Under the pieces are notes generated by a model, which saw only the letters and a list, made by a program, of their open reading frames with translations, did no database searches and was not told where the DNA came from. This document shows, piece by piece, positions 1 to 11,395 of a stretch of 33,735 nucleotides of DNA. The DNA is from Desulfocurvus sp. (lineage in GTDB: Bacteria > Desulfobacterota > Desulfovibrionia > Desulfovibrionales > Desulfovibrionaceae). How positions within the stretch are numbered: position 1 is the stretch's first letter; the number at the start of each line of letters is the position of its first letter. The stretch covers positions 1-33,735 of the forward strand of contig NZ_JALNWM010000007.1 in assembly GCF_023230885.1 (NCBI RefSeq), in the 5' to 3' direction. The position numbers and the translations under genes were made by a program.

Positions 1-293
1 AGGTGTAGCGGATTGCTGCACGGGCGGGGGGCTTTTGCGCAAACGGGGCATTCTTGGGCCCGCTGCGGGTAGTCCGCCGGGCCGCCCCGTGGCGGGGGGG
101 GGCGGCACAACTTCGCCCCGGCCTTGAGCCCCCGGCCCCGCGGCCCCACTCCGCCCCGCCTTGGCCCCCCATCTGGCCCCGGCCCCCGGCCTTGAGCCCG
201 GCCCACCCGCCCCGGCCCCGGGCCATATCCCACCCCGACCCCGGCCCCTGGCCCGTGCGCGGTTTCCTGTTGCCTTTGCCGGGCGGAGTGGGT
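1..293. other. Upstream region without a supported gene
   Basis: Very C-rich sequence. An open frame continues upstream from the regulator gene into it, but the translation is an improbable run of Pro, Arg and Ala and lacks the composition of a protein domain. A perfect 10-bp palindrome TTTGCGCAAA lies at 34-43. A near copy lies at 1606-1616 on the other side of the regulator gene, so it could be a regulator site. No promoter could be assigned with confidence. Confidence 0.5.
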
Positions 294-1385
294 ATGAACC
301 CTCACATGAGAATGAATATCATTATTAAGGAGGGCGCAGGCCTTCCGCCCCGGGCCGGGGAGCCCGCCTCGCGGCCCCGGCTGGAGCTGGCGCAGTGCGA
401 GTCGCTGTCCAGCGCGCTGAGCATGTCCGGGGGGCCCCCCCTGGCCGAGAAGCCGGAGCTGCTGCATTTCGGCGGCGAGATGCTCACCGGCGACGGGCTG
501 GTCTTCAATCCTCTGCCCGGGTTTCATTTCGGCCTGTGCGGGGACATCCGGGTCCACACGCCGCTGACCCGGCAGGTGCGTTGCGACATGCCCGTGGTCA
601 TGGCCTACCTGATCCTCGACGGCTCCTTCAGCTACCGGCTGCGCGGCGTGGACACCGCGCCGCGCGAGGTCCGCGGGAACATGTTCCTGCTCGGGCGCTG
701 CCACGGGGTGGACATGGAGCTGTTCTTCCCCGTGCAGCGCAACTACGGGCACATCGGCTTCATCGTGCGGGAGGAATCCCTCAACGAGGTGGTGGGCGCG
801 GCCGCCGGGGATACGCTGCGCGCCCTGCTCGACGCCGCCCCGGGCCGTGGGCGCACGGGCGCCGGGCTGCTGTCGGGCATCGCCAGCCCCGACGCCGTCT
901 GCGCCGCGCGCCAGCTGCGGGACATGCAGGCCGCCGGGCCGCTGGACCTTTTGTGCTACCGCTGCCAGGCCATGCATTTCTTCGCCAAGCTGTTCAGCCA
1001 GGTGGCCGCGGCCCAGGCGCCCCCGCCTGTGCTGCTCCAGGAGCAGGACAGGCGGCGCCTGGCCGGGATCAAGGCGACCATCGAGCGCGATTTCCTGCGC
1101 ATCGGCTCGGCGGCCGAGGTCTGCGAGGGCATCGGCATGAGCCTGTCCAAGGCCAACCGGGGCTTCCGGGCCCTGTATTCCATGACCATCACCCAGTACA
1201 TCCAGCAGTGCAGGATGGCCCACGCCTATGCCTGCCTCGCGGCGCGCAGGCTCAATGTCAGCGAGTGCGCCTTCGAGGTCGGCTATTCCAACGTCAGTCA
1301 CTTCATCTCGGCCTTCAAGAAGCAGTTCAAGCTGACGCCCAAGGCCGTGGCGCGGCTTGAGGCCGGGGCCGCCCCGCAGCCGTAG
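294..1385 (+). CDS. AraC-family transcriptional regulator (PchR-like)
   Basis: Probable DNA-binding regulator of the neighbouring exporter and receptor genes. The last ~100 residues form a double helix-turn-helix of AraC/XylS type, ending with the hallmark EVGYSNVSHFISAFKKQFK followed by LTPKAV. The N-terminal ~230 residues look like a ligand-sensing domain, as in PchR-type siderophore regulators. The start at 294 has GGAG at 285-288 five bases upstream. ATGs at 306 and 312 lack a ribosome site, and one at 423 would give 320 residues, nearer the usual PchR length of about 300. I kept 294 because strong third-position G/C bias in this frame already begins near 384, upstream of 423. A Fur-like box overlaps the first codons, so the start deserves experimental mapping. 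An intrinsic terminator follows. Family assignment is secure; the PchR/iron role is inferred from context. Confidence 0.88.
   Translation: MNPHMRMNIIIKEGAGLPPRAGEPASRPRLELAQCESLSSALSMSGGPPLAEKPELLHFGGEMLTGDGLVFNPLPGFHFGLCGDIRVHTPLTRQVRCDMPVVMAYLILDGSFSYRLRGVDTAPREVRGNMFLLGRCHGVDMELFFPVQRNYGHIGFIVREESLNEVVGAAAGDTLRALLDAAPGRGRTGAGLLSGIASPDAVCAARQLRDMQAAGPLDLLCYRCQAMHFFAKLFSQVAAAQAPPPVLLQEQDRRRLAGIKATIERDFLRIGSAAEVCEGIGMSLSKANRGFRALYSMTITQYIQQCRMAHAYACLAARRLNVSECAFEVGYSNVSHFISAFKKQFKLTPKAVARLEAGAAPQP
308..326 (+). promoter_or_regulatory. Fur-like operator at the start of the AraC gene
   Basis: GAGAATGAATATCATTATT matches the classical 19-bp Fur box GATAATGATAATCATTATC at 15 of 19 positions. It stands out as an AT-rich island in very GC-rich sequence. 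It overlaps the first codons if translation starts at 294, or lies in the leader if it starts at 423. Iron-dependent repression of the regulator would fit the adjacent TonB receptor. Directly after it, at 327-333, is a perfect AAGGAGG with no start codon at usable distance. Confidence 0.6.
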
Positions 1386-1425
1386 CCCGCCCCCGGTGCC
1401 CCCGGCCGCCCCGTGCGGCCCGCCT

Positions 1426-1458
1426 CGCGGCCCGCCCTCCGGCGGGCCGCGTCGTTTT
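1426..1458 (+). terminator. Intrinsic terminator of the AraC gene
   Basis: An 11-bp perfect stem (1426-1436 with 1441-1451) and a CTCC loop are followed by TCGTTTT. It lies 40 bases after the regulator stop codon and separates that gene from the MATE gene. Confidence 0.75.
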
Positions 1459-1692
1459 GCGCCTGTCCGGCCCGGGCCCGCCCGCCTCCCTCCGCCCGCC
1501 CGGGGCCTGCGTGCGCGGGGCTGGTGCTGTTCCGCCAGCCCATCGCCTTGCCCCCGTCCTCCCGGCCCGCGCTCGCCCCCTTCCGGCTGGAAAATCCGGG
1601 CAGTTTTTGCCGCAAACGCGAGAGAACCCCCGGCGGCCTTCTGCTACGGTCCCGGGACCGATGTTTCCAACCGCCGCATCCAAGGAGAGGTG
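1459..1692 (+). promoter_or_regulatory. MATE gene upstream region with palindrome TTTGCCGCAAA
   Basis: The gap between regulator and exporter genes (1386-1692) holds the terminator and this promoter region. TTTGCCGCAAA at 1606-1616 is a near-palindrome; with the following CG it resembles TTTGCGCAAACG at 34-45. A TACGGT at 1645-1650 could be a -10 element 43 bases before the start codon, but no convincing -35 was found. Assignment as a control region is inference. Confidence 0.35.
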
Positions 1693-3090
1693 ATGACCGT
1701 CCTCAAGGCCCTGCGCAGTGAAGCGCCCAAGCTGCTGCCCCTGTTCCTGCCCATCGTGGTTTCGCAATACGCGGCCATCGCCAGCGGGGTTCTCGATTCG
1801 GCCATGGCGGGCAGCCTGGGCTCCCTGGCCCTGGCGAGCATCGCCGTGGGGGTGGCCCTGTGGGTGCCGGTGAAGATGTTCATCCTCGGCCTGCTCTACG
1901 GGCTGATCGTCTTCGTCTCCCAGGCCTTCGGGGCCGGGGACCGCGAGGGCGTCGAGTCCGCGACCTGGCAGTCGCTGTACCTGGCGCTGATCGTGGGCCC
2001 CCTGGCCGGGCTCGCCCTGCATGTCGCCGCCGGGCAGGTCGGCATGTTCGGGATGGACAGCGAAATGGCCGGCCTCGCCGGGCGCTACGTCCGGGCCGAG
2101 GCCTGGGGGCTGCCGGTGCTCTGCCTCATGCTGCCCCTGCGCTTCTACTGCGAGGGCCAGAAGATCGTGGTGCCCGTCACGGTCATGTCGGTGCTCATCA
2201 TCGGGGTCAAGGCCCTGTTCAACTACGGGTTCATGTTCGGCGGACTGGGCCTGCCCGAGCTGGGCGTGGTGGGCTGCGGCGTGGCCACCGTCTGCACCAA
2301 CGTCTGTTTCCTGGCGCTGCTGGCGGGCTATGTCTGCCTGGCCCCGCGTTTCGCCGGGCGGCGCCTGTTCGCCGCCTGGCGCCGCCCCGACCCGGCGGCC
2401 CTGGCGCGCATCGCCAGGACCGGGGCGCCCATCGGGCTGTGCTTCATGTCCGAGTTCCTCGTGTTCTCCGTCATGACCATGTTCATCAGCCGCCAGGGCG
2501 CGGTGGCCGCCGCCGCGCACCAGGTGGCCTTCAACTGCATGATCCTGTTCTTCAGCGCGGCGGTGGCCTTCGCCGGGGCCGCGTGCATCCGCGTGGGCAA
2601 CCTCTACGGCGGCGGCGACAAGGCCGCCCTGCGGACCTCGGTCACCGGCATCGCCGTGATGAGCGCCCTCATCGGCTGCGTCCTCATGGCCGGGATGATC
2701 CTCAACGACGAGGCCCTGGCCGCCGCCTTCATCGGCGACGCCGCCGTGATTCCCCTGACAGTGGCAATCCTGCACGTGGTGGCCCTTTTCCAGGTCATCG
2801 ATGCCATGCAGGTGGGGCTGAACGGCATGCTGCGCGGCATCGGCGACGTGGGCGCGCCATTCGTCATGACCACCGCGGCCTACTGGCTGGTGGGCATCCC
2901 CCTGGGCTACCTGCTGTCCGGGGCGCCGCTGCCCCTGGGGCTGGCGCCGCTGGCCGGGTTCGGCGTGGTCGGCTGGTGGATGGGCATCACCGTCGCCCTG
3001 CTCCTGGTCACGCTGCTGCTCGGGCTGCGCGTGCGGGCCATGTTCTGGGGCGCCGCGGGGCCGGTCGAGGCCCTGCGGGTTCCGGCCTAG
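1693..3090 (+). CDS. MATE-family multidrug/organic efflux protein
   Basis: Inner-membrane antiporter of 465 residues, the usual MATE size (about 450-460), with roughly twelve hydrophobic segments in two similar halves. The start ATG follows AGGAGAGG at 1683-1690. The N-terminal region (LPLFLPIVVSQYAAIASGVLDSAMAG) and the repeated pattern in the second half around AAAAHQVAFNCMILFFSAAV are typical of NorM/DinF-like MATE proteins. The substrate cannot be read from the sequence. Its place between a PchR-like regulator and a TonB receptor suggests export of a siderophore or a related metal-binding or toxic compound, which is inference. It is flanked by intrinsic terminators on both sides, so it is probably transcribed alone. 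Confidence 0.9.
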   Translation: MTVLKALRSEAPKLLPLFLPIVVSQYAAIASGVLDSAMAGSLGSLALASIAVGVALWVPVKMFILGLLYGLIVFVSQAFGAGDREGVESATWQSLYLALIVGPLAGLALHVAAGQVGMFGMDSEMAGLAGRYVRAEAWGLPVLCLMLPLRFYCEGQKIVVPVTVMSVLIIGVKALFNYGFMFGGLGLPELGVVGCGVATVCTNVCFLALLAGYVCLAPRFAGRRLFAAWRRPDPAALARIARTGAPIGLCFMSEFLVFSVMTMFISRQGAVAAAAHQVAFNCMILFFSAAVAFAGAACIRVGNLYGGGDKAALRTSVTGIAVMSALIGCVLMAGMILNDEALAAAFIGDAAVIPLTVAILHVVALFQVIDAMQVGLNGMLRGIGDVGAPFVMTTAAYWLVGIPLGYLLSGAPLPLGLAPLAGFGVVGWWMGITVALLLVTLLLGLRVRAMFWGAAGPVEALRVPA

Positions 3091-3095
3091 GGCCT

Positions 3096-3134
3096 CGCGG
3101 CCTGCGCCGAGCCTGCGCGGCCGCGTCTTTTCTT
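3096..3134 (+). terminator. Intrinsic terminator of the MATE gene
   Basis: A 7-bp outer stem (3096-3102 with 3119-3125) has further pairing inside it and is followed by the T-rich tail TCTTTTCTT. The tail runs into the -35 region of the next gene's promoter. Confidence 0.65.
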
Positions 3135-3161
3135 GATGATTTTGAGTTTCAAATTCAATAT
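3133..3161 (+). promoter_or_regulatory. TonB-receptor promoter with embedded Fur-like palindrome
   Basis: TTGATG (3133-3138), a 17-base spacer and CAATAT (3156-3161) form a sigma-70-like promoter 36 bases before the start codon. The spacer is almost filled by GATTTTGAGTTTCAAATTC (3138-3156), an imperfect palindrome with the Fur outline (GAT..TGA...TCA..ATC-like; 11 of 19 matches to the E. coli box). Position between -35 and -10 is ideal for repression. The match is moderate, so Fur is inferred from shape and from the receptor it precedes. Confidence 0.5.
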
Positions 3162-3197
3162 GTCCCCGGGGCAAGCCACGGGCAGGAGGAGAACACT

Positions 3198-5336
3198 GTG
3201 AGGAAGACGGCAAACTTGTTTACCGCAGCGGCGGTCATGGTTCTTGCGGGGCTGTTGGGAGGGGTGCCGGCCTTCGCGGCCGGGGAGGGTGCGCCCCCGG
3301 TTCCGGGCGCGGCGGCGCGCGAGGCCGCGGCGCCCCAGGGCGACCCCTACGCCCTGCCGCCCGTGGTCGTCACGGCGGACAAGCGCGAAACCGACGTGCA
3401 GAAGACGCCCATGTCCATCACCGTCCTGACCAGCCAGGACATCGAGGACGGCAACATCCACAGCATCGACGACGTGCTCCGGCGCATCCCCGGGTTGCAG
3501 GTCGGCCGCCTCCTGGGCGGGGCCTCGGTGATGACCTTCCGGGGCATGCCCTCGGCCACGGGGACCAACGTCAACCCCCTGATCATCTACATCGACGGGG
3601 TTCCGGCGGATACGATGATCAACCTCGACGCCAACCTCATGGACATCGAACGCGTGGAGGTCCTGCGCGGCGCCCAGAGCGTCATCTACGGCAAGAACAC
3701 CCTTGGCGGCATCATCAACATCATCACCCGCAAGCCGGACAACACCTTCACCGGCAAGGCCTTCACCCGGGCCGAATCCTCCGGTTCCTACGTCGCCGGG
3801 GCCTCGGTGGGCGGCCCCATCAGGGACGACGAGCTCTATTTCTCCCTCTCGGCCATGCACGACTACAGCCGGGGCTTCATGGACAACCGCCACTCCGACG
3901 ACAAGGACGACGGCCGCAAGGAGCGCGTCAAGGGCCAGCTGCGGGCGACGCCCGCCCCGGGCACGGATTTCGCCCTGCACTTCGACTACACCCAGTCGCG
4001 CAAGGACATGTCGCCCTACAGCCTGGGCGCGCCCTACAGCAAGACCTCCGAGGCCGGGCCCTCCGATTTCGAGGACTCCGACACCTTCAACACGGCCCTG
4101 ACCGGCAAGGTCGAGTTCGCCCCGCTGACCTTCGAGACCGTGACCACGGTCCGTTTCGAGCGCCAGGACTATGCCTTCGACATGAACAACGTCATGCCCG
4201 GGTTCTTCATGTCCGACGGCGGCAGGAAGGTCGACCGTTCGGAGGTGACCCAGGAGTTCCGCCTGCGCTCGCCCGACGACAAGGAAGGCGTGGCCTGGCT
4301 CGCCGGGCTCTACGGCGGCTACACCGACCTGAACATGAAGAACATCGATCTGAAATACCAGCAGATCGGACCCCTGCGGCCCTACCTGAACCAGCCCTAC
4401 CGCGAGTTCGCCCAGGACCTGGCCCCCTTCGGGCAGCTGGAGATCCCCCTGGGCGACGAGTTCACCCTGACCACCGGACTGCGCTGGCACTACACGCAAA
4501 AGCGCGCCTCCATCAGCTACGAGCCCAACGCCGACTTGCAGGCCATGACCGGCGCCACGCCCATGCACACCCGCGAGAGCGACGCGTGGGACGAGCTCCT
4601 GCCCCGGGTGAACCTGCGCTGGCAGCCCACGGACGAGCACATGCTCTACGGCGGCGTCAGCCGCAGCTTCATCCCCGGCGGATACAACTACGCAGCCACC
4701 AAGAACGTCAAGCTGACCTACGCCGAGGAAACCGCGTGGAACTACGAGCTCGGCGCCAAGACCTCCTGGTTCGGCAACCGTCTGGTGGTCAACCCCGTCC
4801 TGTACTACATCGAGCTTGAGGACCTCCAGGTCATGTCGTGGGATCCCGCCGCGGGCGTGTACCTGGCGGACAACGCGGGCAAGGCCACGTCCTACGGGGC
4901 GGAGCTGGACATCACCTGGCGCATCCTGCCGAACCTGGACGCCGAGTTCAGCGCCGGATACACCCACGCCAAGTACGACGAGTATTCCAAGGTCGACGCC
5001 ACCGGCACGGCGGTCTACGACGACAAGTGGATCCCCAACACCCCGCGCCTCTCGGGCATGGCCGCGCTGCAATACCGGCACGAGTCCGGTTTCTTCGCCC
5101 GGGGCGAGCTGCACTACTCCGACAGGCTCTACTGGGATGACGCCAACACGTATTCCAGGAACGACGTGCTGACCGTCGACATGCGCATCGGCTACGAGAT
5201 GGACGCCTTCGACGTGTATCTCTACGGACGCAACCTCTTCAACGAGCGCTACCAGCAGCTCTTCTCGTCGCCCATGAAGCTCGGCTTCAACGGCCAGCCC
5301 CAGACCTTCGGCCTGGAGGTCGTCTACCGGTTCTGA
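3198..5336 (+). CDS. TonB-dependent outer-membrane receptor
   Basis: Predicted 712-residue receptor that imports a ferric siderophore or similar ligand using TonB energy. The GTG start follows AGGAGGA (3184-3190). Residues 1-27 are a Sec signal peptide ending VPAFA. A TonB-box-like PPVVVTA follows near residue 55. The plug domain covers roughly residues 65-175, with IDDVLRRIPGLQV, FRGMP, IYIDGVPAD and the closing IERVEVLRGAQSVIYGKNT and GGIINIITRKP motifs. The rest alternates Tyr/Phe-rich strands typical of a 22-strand barrel and ends in the outer-membrane signature EVVYRF. Length is normal. The ligand is unknown; the upstream Fur-like palindrome favours iron. No inner-membrane ABC uptake system or TonB gene is in the window. 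Confidence 0.93.
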   Translation: MRKTANLFTAAAVMVLAGLLGGVPAFAAGEGAPPVPGAAAREAAAPQGDPYALPPVVVTADKRETDVQKTPMSITVLTSQDIEDGNIHSIDDVLRRIPGLQVGRLLGGASVMTFRGMPSATGTNVNPLIIYIDGVPADTMINLDANLMDIERVEVLRGAQSVIYGKNTLGGIINIITRKPDNTFTGKAFTRAESSGSYVAGASVGGPIRDDELYFSLSAMHDYSRGFMDNRHSDDKDDGRKERVKGQLRATPAPGTDFALHFDYTQSRKDMSPYSLGAPYSKTSEAGPSDFEDSDTFNTALTGKVEFAPLTFETVTTVRFERQDYAFDMNNVMPGFFMSDGGRKVDRSEVTQEFRLRSPDDKEGVAWLAGLYGGYTDLNMKNIDLKYQQIGPLRPYLNQPYREFAQDLAPFGQLEIPLGDEFTLTTGLRWHYTQKRASISYEPNADLQAMTGATPMHTRESDAWDELLPRVNLRWQPTDEHMLYGGVSRSFIPGGYNYAATKNVKLTYAEETAWNYELGAKTSWFGNRLVVNPVLYYIELEDLQVMSWDPAAGVYLADNAGKATSYGAELDITWRILPNLDAEFSAGYTHAKYDEYSKVDATGTAVYDDKWIPNTPRLSGMAALQYRHESGFFARGELHYSDRLYWDDANTYSRNDVLTVDMRIGYEMDAFDVYLYGRNLFNERYQQLFSSPMKLGFNGQPQTFGLEVVYRF

Positions 5337-5350
5337 TGCACCCGCGCCCC

Positions 5351-5379
5351 GCGCCGGGCCCGGACTCCGGGCCCGGCGC
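5351..5379 (+). terminator. Strong hairpin after the TonB receptor
   Basis: A perfect 13-bp G/C stem (5351-5363 with 5367-5379) has a three-base loop and lies 15 bases after the receptor stop codon. It lacks a T tract, so it may act as a terminator or as an mRNA-stabilising end. Confidence 0.5.
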
Positions 5380-5407
5380 GCGGTTCGCCCCCGCCGCAAA
5401 TCGCCTT

Positions 5408-5437
5408 TTGACGCCCCGCCCGCCCCTGGGGTAGCCT
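5408..5437 (+). promoter_or_regulatory. Sigma-70-type promoter, possibly giving a leaderless mRNA
   Basis: TTGACG (5408-5413), an 18-base spacer and TAGCCT (5432-5437). Transcription would begin about 5443-5445, the position of the downstream ATG, and there is no Shine-Dalgarno before that ATG. Confidence 0.5.
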
Positions 5438-5444
5438 CGGGGCC

Positions 5445-7355
5445 ATGAGCACGACCCAGACCATTTCCGCCTGCCTGCTGGACTGCCCCGACGGGTGCTC
5501 CTTCGTCGTGGAGACCGACGGGGAGAACGGGCTGCGCATCCGGGGCAACCCGGACCACCCCTTCACCCGGGGCTTCATCTGCGCCAAGACCGCCCGCTTC
5601 CCCGAGCGGCTGGCCCATCCGGAGCGCATCACCTCGCCGCTCCTGCGCCAGGGCGAGGGCTTCGTGCCCGTTTCCTGGGGCCGGGCCCTGGAGCTGGCGG
5701 CCGGGCGCATCGACGCCCTGCGCGCCACGCCCGAGCGCATGGCCCACGTCCGGGGCGGGGCCCTGCGCGGGGTGCTGGCCCAGGCCTCGCGCCACCTGTT
5801 CGGCGTCCTGGGCGCCACGGACACCAGCGGCTCGCCCTGCGACGAGGCCGGCATCGCCGCCTCGGTCCTGGATTTCGGCGCCCTGGACCAGAACGCCCCC
5901 GAAGACCTCTTGCACGCCGCGCGCATCGTCAACTGGGGCCGCGACGTGACCCGCTGCTCGGTCCACCAGCTGGCCCTGCTTCGCCAGGCGCGCGCCCGGG
6001 GCGCCCGGGTGCTGTCCATCGCGCCCGACGGCGGGGGCTGCGCCGAGTTTTCCGACCGCGTGCTGGCCGTGCGCCCGGGGTGCGACCGTTTCCTGGCCGC
6101 CGCGGCGTGCAAGGCGCTGCTCGAACGCGGGCCGGCCCCCGAGGTCCGCGCCGCCGCCGCCGGGCTGGACGCCTTCCAGGCGCTGCTGGCCGGGCACGAC
6201 ACGGCGGCCCTGCTGGACGCCTGCGACGTGAGCCCCACGGATTTTGCCGAGCTGCTGGCCTGCTACATCGCCCAGGGGCCCACGGCGACCCTTGTGGGCT
6301 GGGGCCTGCAACGCTACGTCCACGGCGGCGAGAACGTGCGTTTCATCAACGCCCTGGCCGCGCTTTCGGGCAACGTGGGCCGCGCGGGGGGCGGGGTGTA
6401 TTACGGCGTGTCGTCGGGCCGCAATTTCGTGCAGTGGGCCGCGCGCGGGGCCGGGCCCGCGCCGCGTAGCCTGCCGGTCCACGACCTGGGCCGCGCGCTG
6501 CTGGAGGCCGACCCGCCCGTGGAGTTCCTGTGGATCGACGGCATGAACCCCGTGGCCCAGCTCCCCGGGAGCCGGACCCTGGCCCGGGCCATGCGCCGCT
6601 GCGGCTTCGTGGTCGTGGTCGAGGCGTTCATGACCGACACCGCCGAGCAGGCGGACCTGATCCTGCCCTGCGCGCTGATGACCGAGCGCGAGGACCTGGC
6701 CGGTTCGTGCGTGCACGGCATGGTCAACTACGCGGCCAAGGTCCGCGAGCCCGTGGGCGAGGCCCGGGCGGATTTCGATTTCGTGGCCGAGCTGGGCCGG
6801 AGGCTGCGCGACCCCGTGCGGCTGCCCGACGCCGAGGAGTGCCTGCGCATGGCCCTGTCCGGCCCGAGCACGCCCTTTGGCATGGCCGAGCTGCGCGCCC
6901 GGGGCTTCATGCGCGCGCGCTGGCCCGAGGTGGCCTTCGAGGGCATGCGCTTCGCCCACCCCGACGGCCGGTTCCGCCTGCCCGGGGCCCTGCATCCCGA
7001 GCCCGGGGCGCCGCCCGAGTGGCCCTGCGCGCTGCTGACCCTGGCCCACCGCGACCGGCTCAACTCCCAGACCGCCCCGGACGAGGCCCCGGGGCCGCCG
7101 TCGGTGGCGGTGTCGCCGGACAACCCCTGCCTGCGCGGGCTGGACACGGGGCGGGAGGTCTTCCTGGCCACCCCGGCCGGGCGCATGGCCGTGACCCTGC
7201 GCCTGGACCCCGGGGTCCATCCCCAGGCCATCGTCGCCCGCCGGGGCGGCTGGGTGCGCCACGGGCGCAGCTTCAACCCGCTCATCGCCCCGCGCCAGTG
7301 CGACCTGGGCGGGTGTACGGCGTTCTACAGCCAGCGCGCGCGCCTGGAGAACTGA
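5445..7355 (+). CDS. Molybdopterin-dependent oxidoreductase (DMSO-reductase superfamily), single subunit
   Basis: A 636-residue cytoplasmic member of the Mo/W-bisPGD superfamily; there is no Tat signal. A [4Fe-4S] motif is visible as Cys10-x3-Cys14-x3-Cys18 and Cys46 in GFICAK. Cys132 in GSPCDEAG is the likely metal ligand position. The C-terminal ~120 residues resemble the dinucleotide-binding domain, with LTLAHRDRLNSQTA and FNPLIAP. Residues near 355-440 (FLWIDGMNPVAQLP, LILPCALMTEREDLAGS) are typical of the cofactor-binding core. No Fe-S partner, membrane subunit or maturation chaperone lies beside it, so the electron partner and substrate are unknown. The start is fixed by the promoter spacing and the N-terminal Cys motif. 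It is not part of the receptor cassette, being separated by a hairpin and a new promoter. Confidence 0.85.
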   Translation: MSTTQTISACLLDCPDGCSFVVETDGENGLRIRGNPDHPFTRGFICAKTARFPERLAHPERITSPLLRQGEGFVPVSWGRALELAAGRIDALRATPERMAHVRGGALRGVLAQASRHLFGVLGATDTSGSPCDEAGIAASVLDFGALDQNAPEDLLHAARIVNWGRDVTRCSVHQLALLRQARARGARVLSIAPDGGGCAEFSDRVLAVRPGCDRFLAAAACKALLERGPAPEVRAAAAGLDAFQALLAGHDTAALLDACDVSPTDFAELLACYIAQGPTATLVGWGLQRYVHGGENVRFINALAALSGNVGRAGGGVYYGVSSGRNFVQWAARGAGPAPRSLPVHDLGRALLEADPPVEFLWIDGMNPVAQLPGSRTLARAMRRCGFVVVVEAFMTDTAEQADLILPCALMTEREDLAGSCVHGMVNYAAKVREPVGEARADFDFVAELGRRLRDPVRLPDAEECLRMALSGPSTPFGMAELRARGFMRARWPEVAFEGMRFAHPDGRFRLPGALHPEPGAPPEWPCALLTLAHRDRLNSQTAPDEAPGPPSVAVSPDNPCLRGLDTGREVFLATPAGRMAVTLRLDPGVHPQAIVARRGGWVRHGRSFNPLIAPRQCDLGGCTAFYSQRARLEN

Positions 7356-7372
7356 TCCCCCGGGCGCGGCGC

Positions 7373-7417
7373 GGGCCCCGCCCCCGCAGGGGCCCTCCCC
7401 GGGGTTTTGCCCCGGGG
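7373..7417 (+). terminator. Tandem hairpins between the oxidoreductase and dnaE
   Basis: The first hairpin pairs 7373-7379 with 7389-7395 over a nine-base loop. The second pairs CCCCGGGG at 7397-7404 with CCCCGGGG at 7410-7417 over loop TTTTG. There is no T tract after either. They probably end oxidoreductase transcription. The second overlaps the proposed -35 of dnaE. Confidence 0.45.
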
Positions 7418-7433
7418 CGTTTGCTGCTACAGT
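7405..7433 (+). promoter_or_regulatory. Candidate dnaE promoter
   Basis: TTTTGC (7405-7410), a 17-base spacer and TACAGT (7428-7433), about 60 bases before the dnaE start. The -35 is weak; the -10 resembles other -10-like elements in this window (TAGCCT, TACCCT). Confidence 0.35.
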
Positions 7434-7493
7434 GCCCCGGCGCCCCCGCCCCGGCGGCGCGACCCCACAAGCCTTCAACAGGGCCCGTCAGCC

Positions 7494-10940
<3,447 letters not shown>

Positions 10941-10993
10941 GCAAAGCCCGGGGCCCTTGAACCATCAACCGGGCCAAGGCCCGAAGGACGACC

Positions 10994-11395
10994 ATGAACC
11001 GCGAACCTCGGGGCAGGTGGCGCCTGTCCGTCAGCGAGGATTTTTCCGCCTCGCACCAGTTGCGGCATTACGAGGGCAAGTGCGAGCGCATGCACGGCCA
11101 CAATTTCGGCGTGGTGGCCGAGGTGGAGGGCGACACCCTGAGCCCGGACACCGAGCTGCTCCTGGATTTCAAGATCCTGCGCGGGCACCTGCGGGACGCC
11201 CTGGCGGCCCTGGACCACCGCCACCTGAACGAGGTGGCCTGTTTCGCCGAGCGCAACCCGTCTTCGGAGAACATCGCGCGCTTCGTGTACCGCGAGCTGG
11301 CGGCCCGGCTGGAGGGCAGCGGGGTGGCCGTGGCGCGGGTGACCGTGTCGGAAAAGCCGGGCCAGTCGGCCACATATTTCGAGGTGCGGCCATGA
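10994..11395 (+). CDS. queD: 6-carboxy-5,6,7,8-tetrahydropterin synthase (QueD / PTPS family)
   Basis: Pterin enzyme of the queuosine (preQ0) pathway, 133 residues, normal length. Zn-binding histidines are visible at His21 (FSASHQL) and His34/His36 (MHGHNF). The catalytic Cys30 lies four residues before the HGH, as in QueD. DHRHLNE at residues 74-80 and the terminal SEKPGQSATYFEV complete the family pattern. AAGGA at 10984-10988 precedes the start. The stop codon overlaps the next start (ATGA), so it is translationally coupled to dtd. queE, queC and queF are absent here; 6-pyruvoyl-tetrahydropterin synthase activity is the less likely alternative given the bacterial context and the CxxxHGH spacing. 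Confidence 0.9.
   Translation: MNREPRGRWRLSVSEDFSASHQLRHYEGKCERMHGHNFGVVAEVEGDTLSPDTELLLDFKILRGHLRDALAALDHRHLNEVACFAERNPSSENIARFVYRELAARLEGSGVAVARVTVSEKPGQSATYFEVRP

Noticed and set aside
54..293. N-terminal extension of the AraC regulator
   Set aside because: Pro/Arg/Ala-rich translation without domain character; the family does not carry such an extension and a ribosome site precedes 294.
1357..1692. Extended N-terminus of the MATE protein
   Set aside because: The extension crosses an intrinsic terminator and is low-complexity; ATG 1693 has an excellent ribosome site and gives the usual family length.
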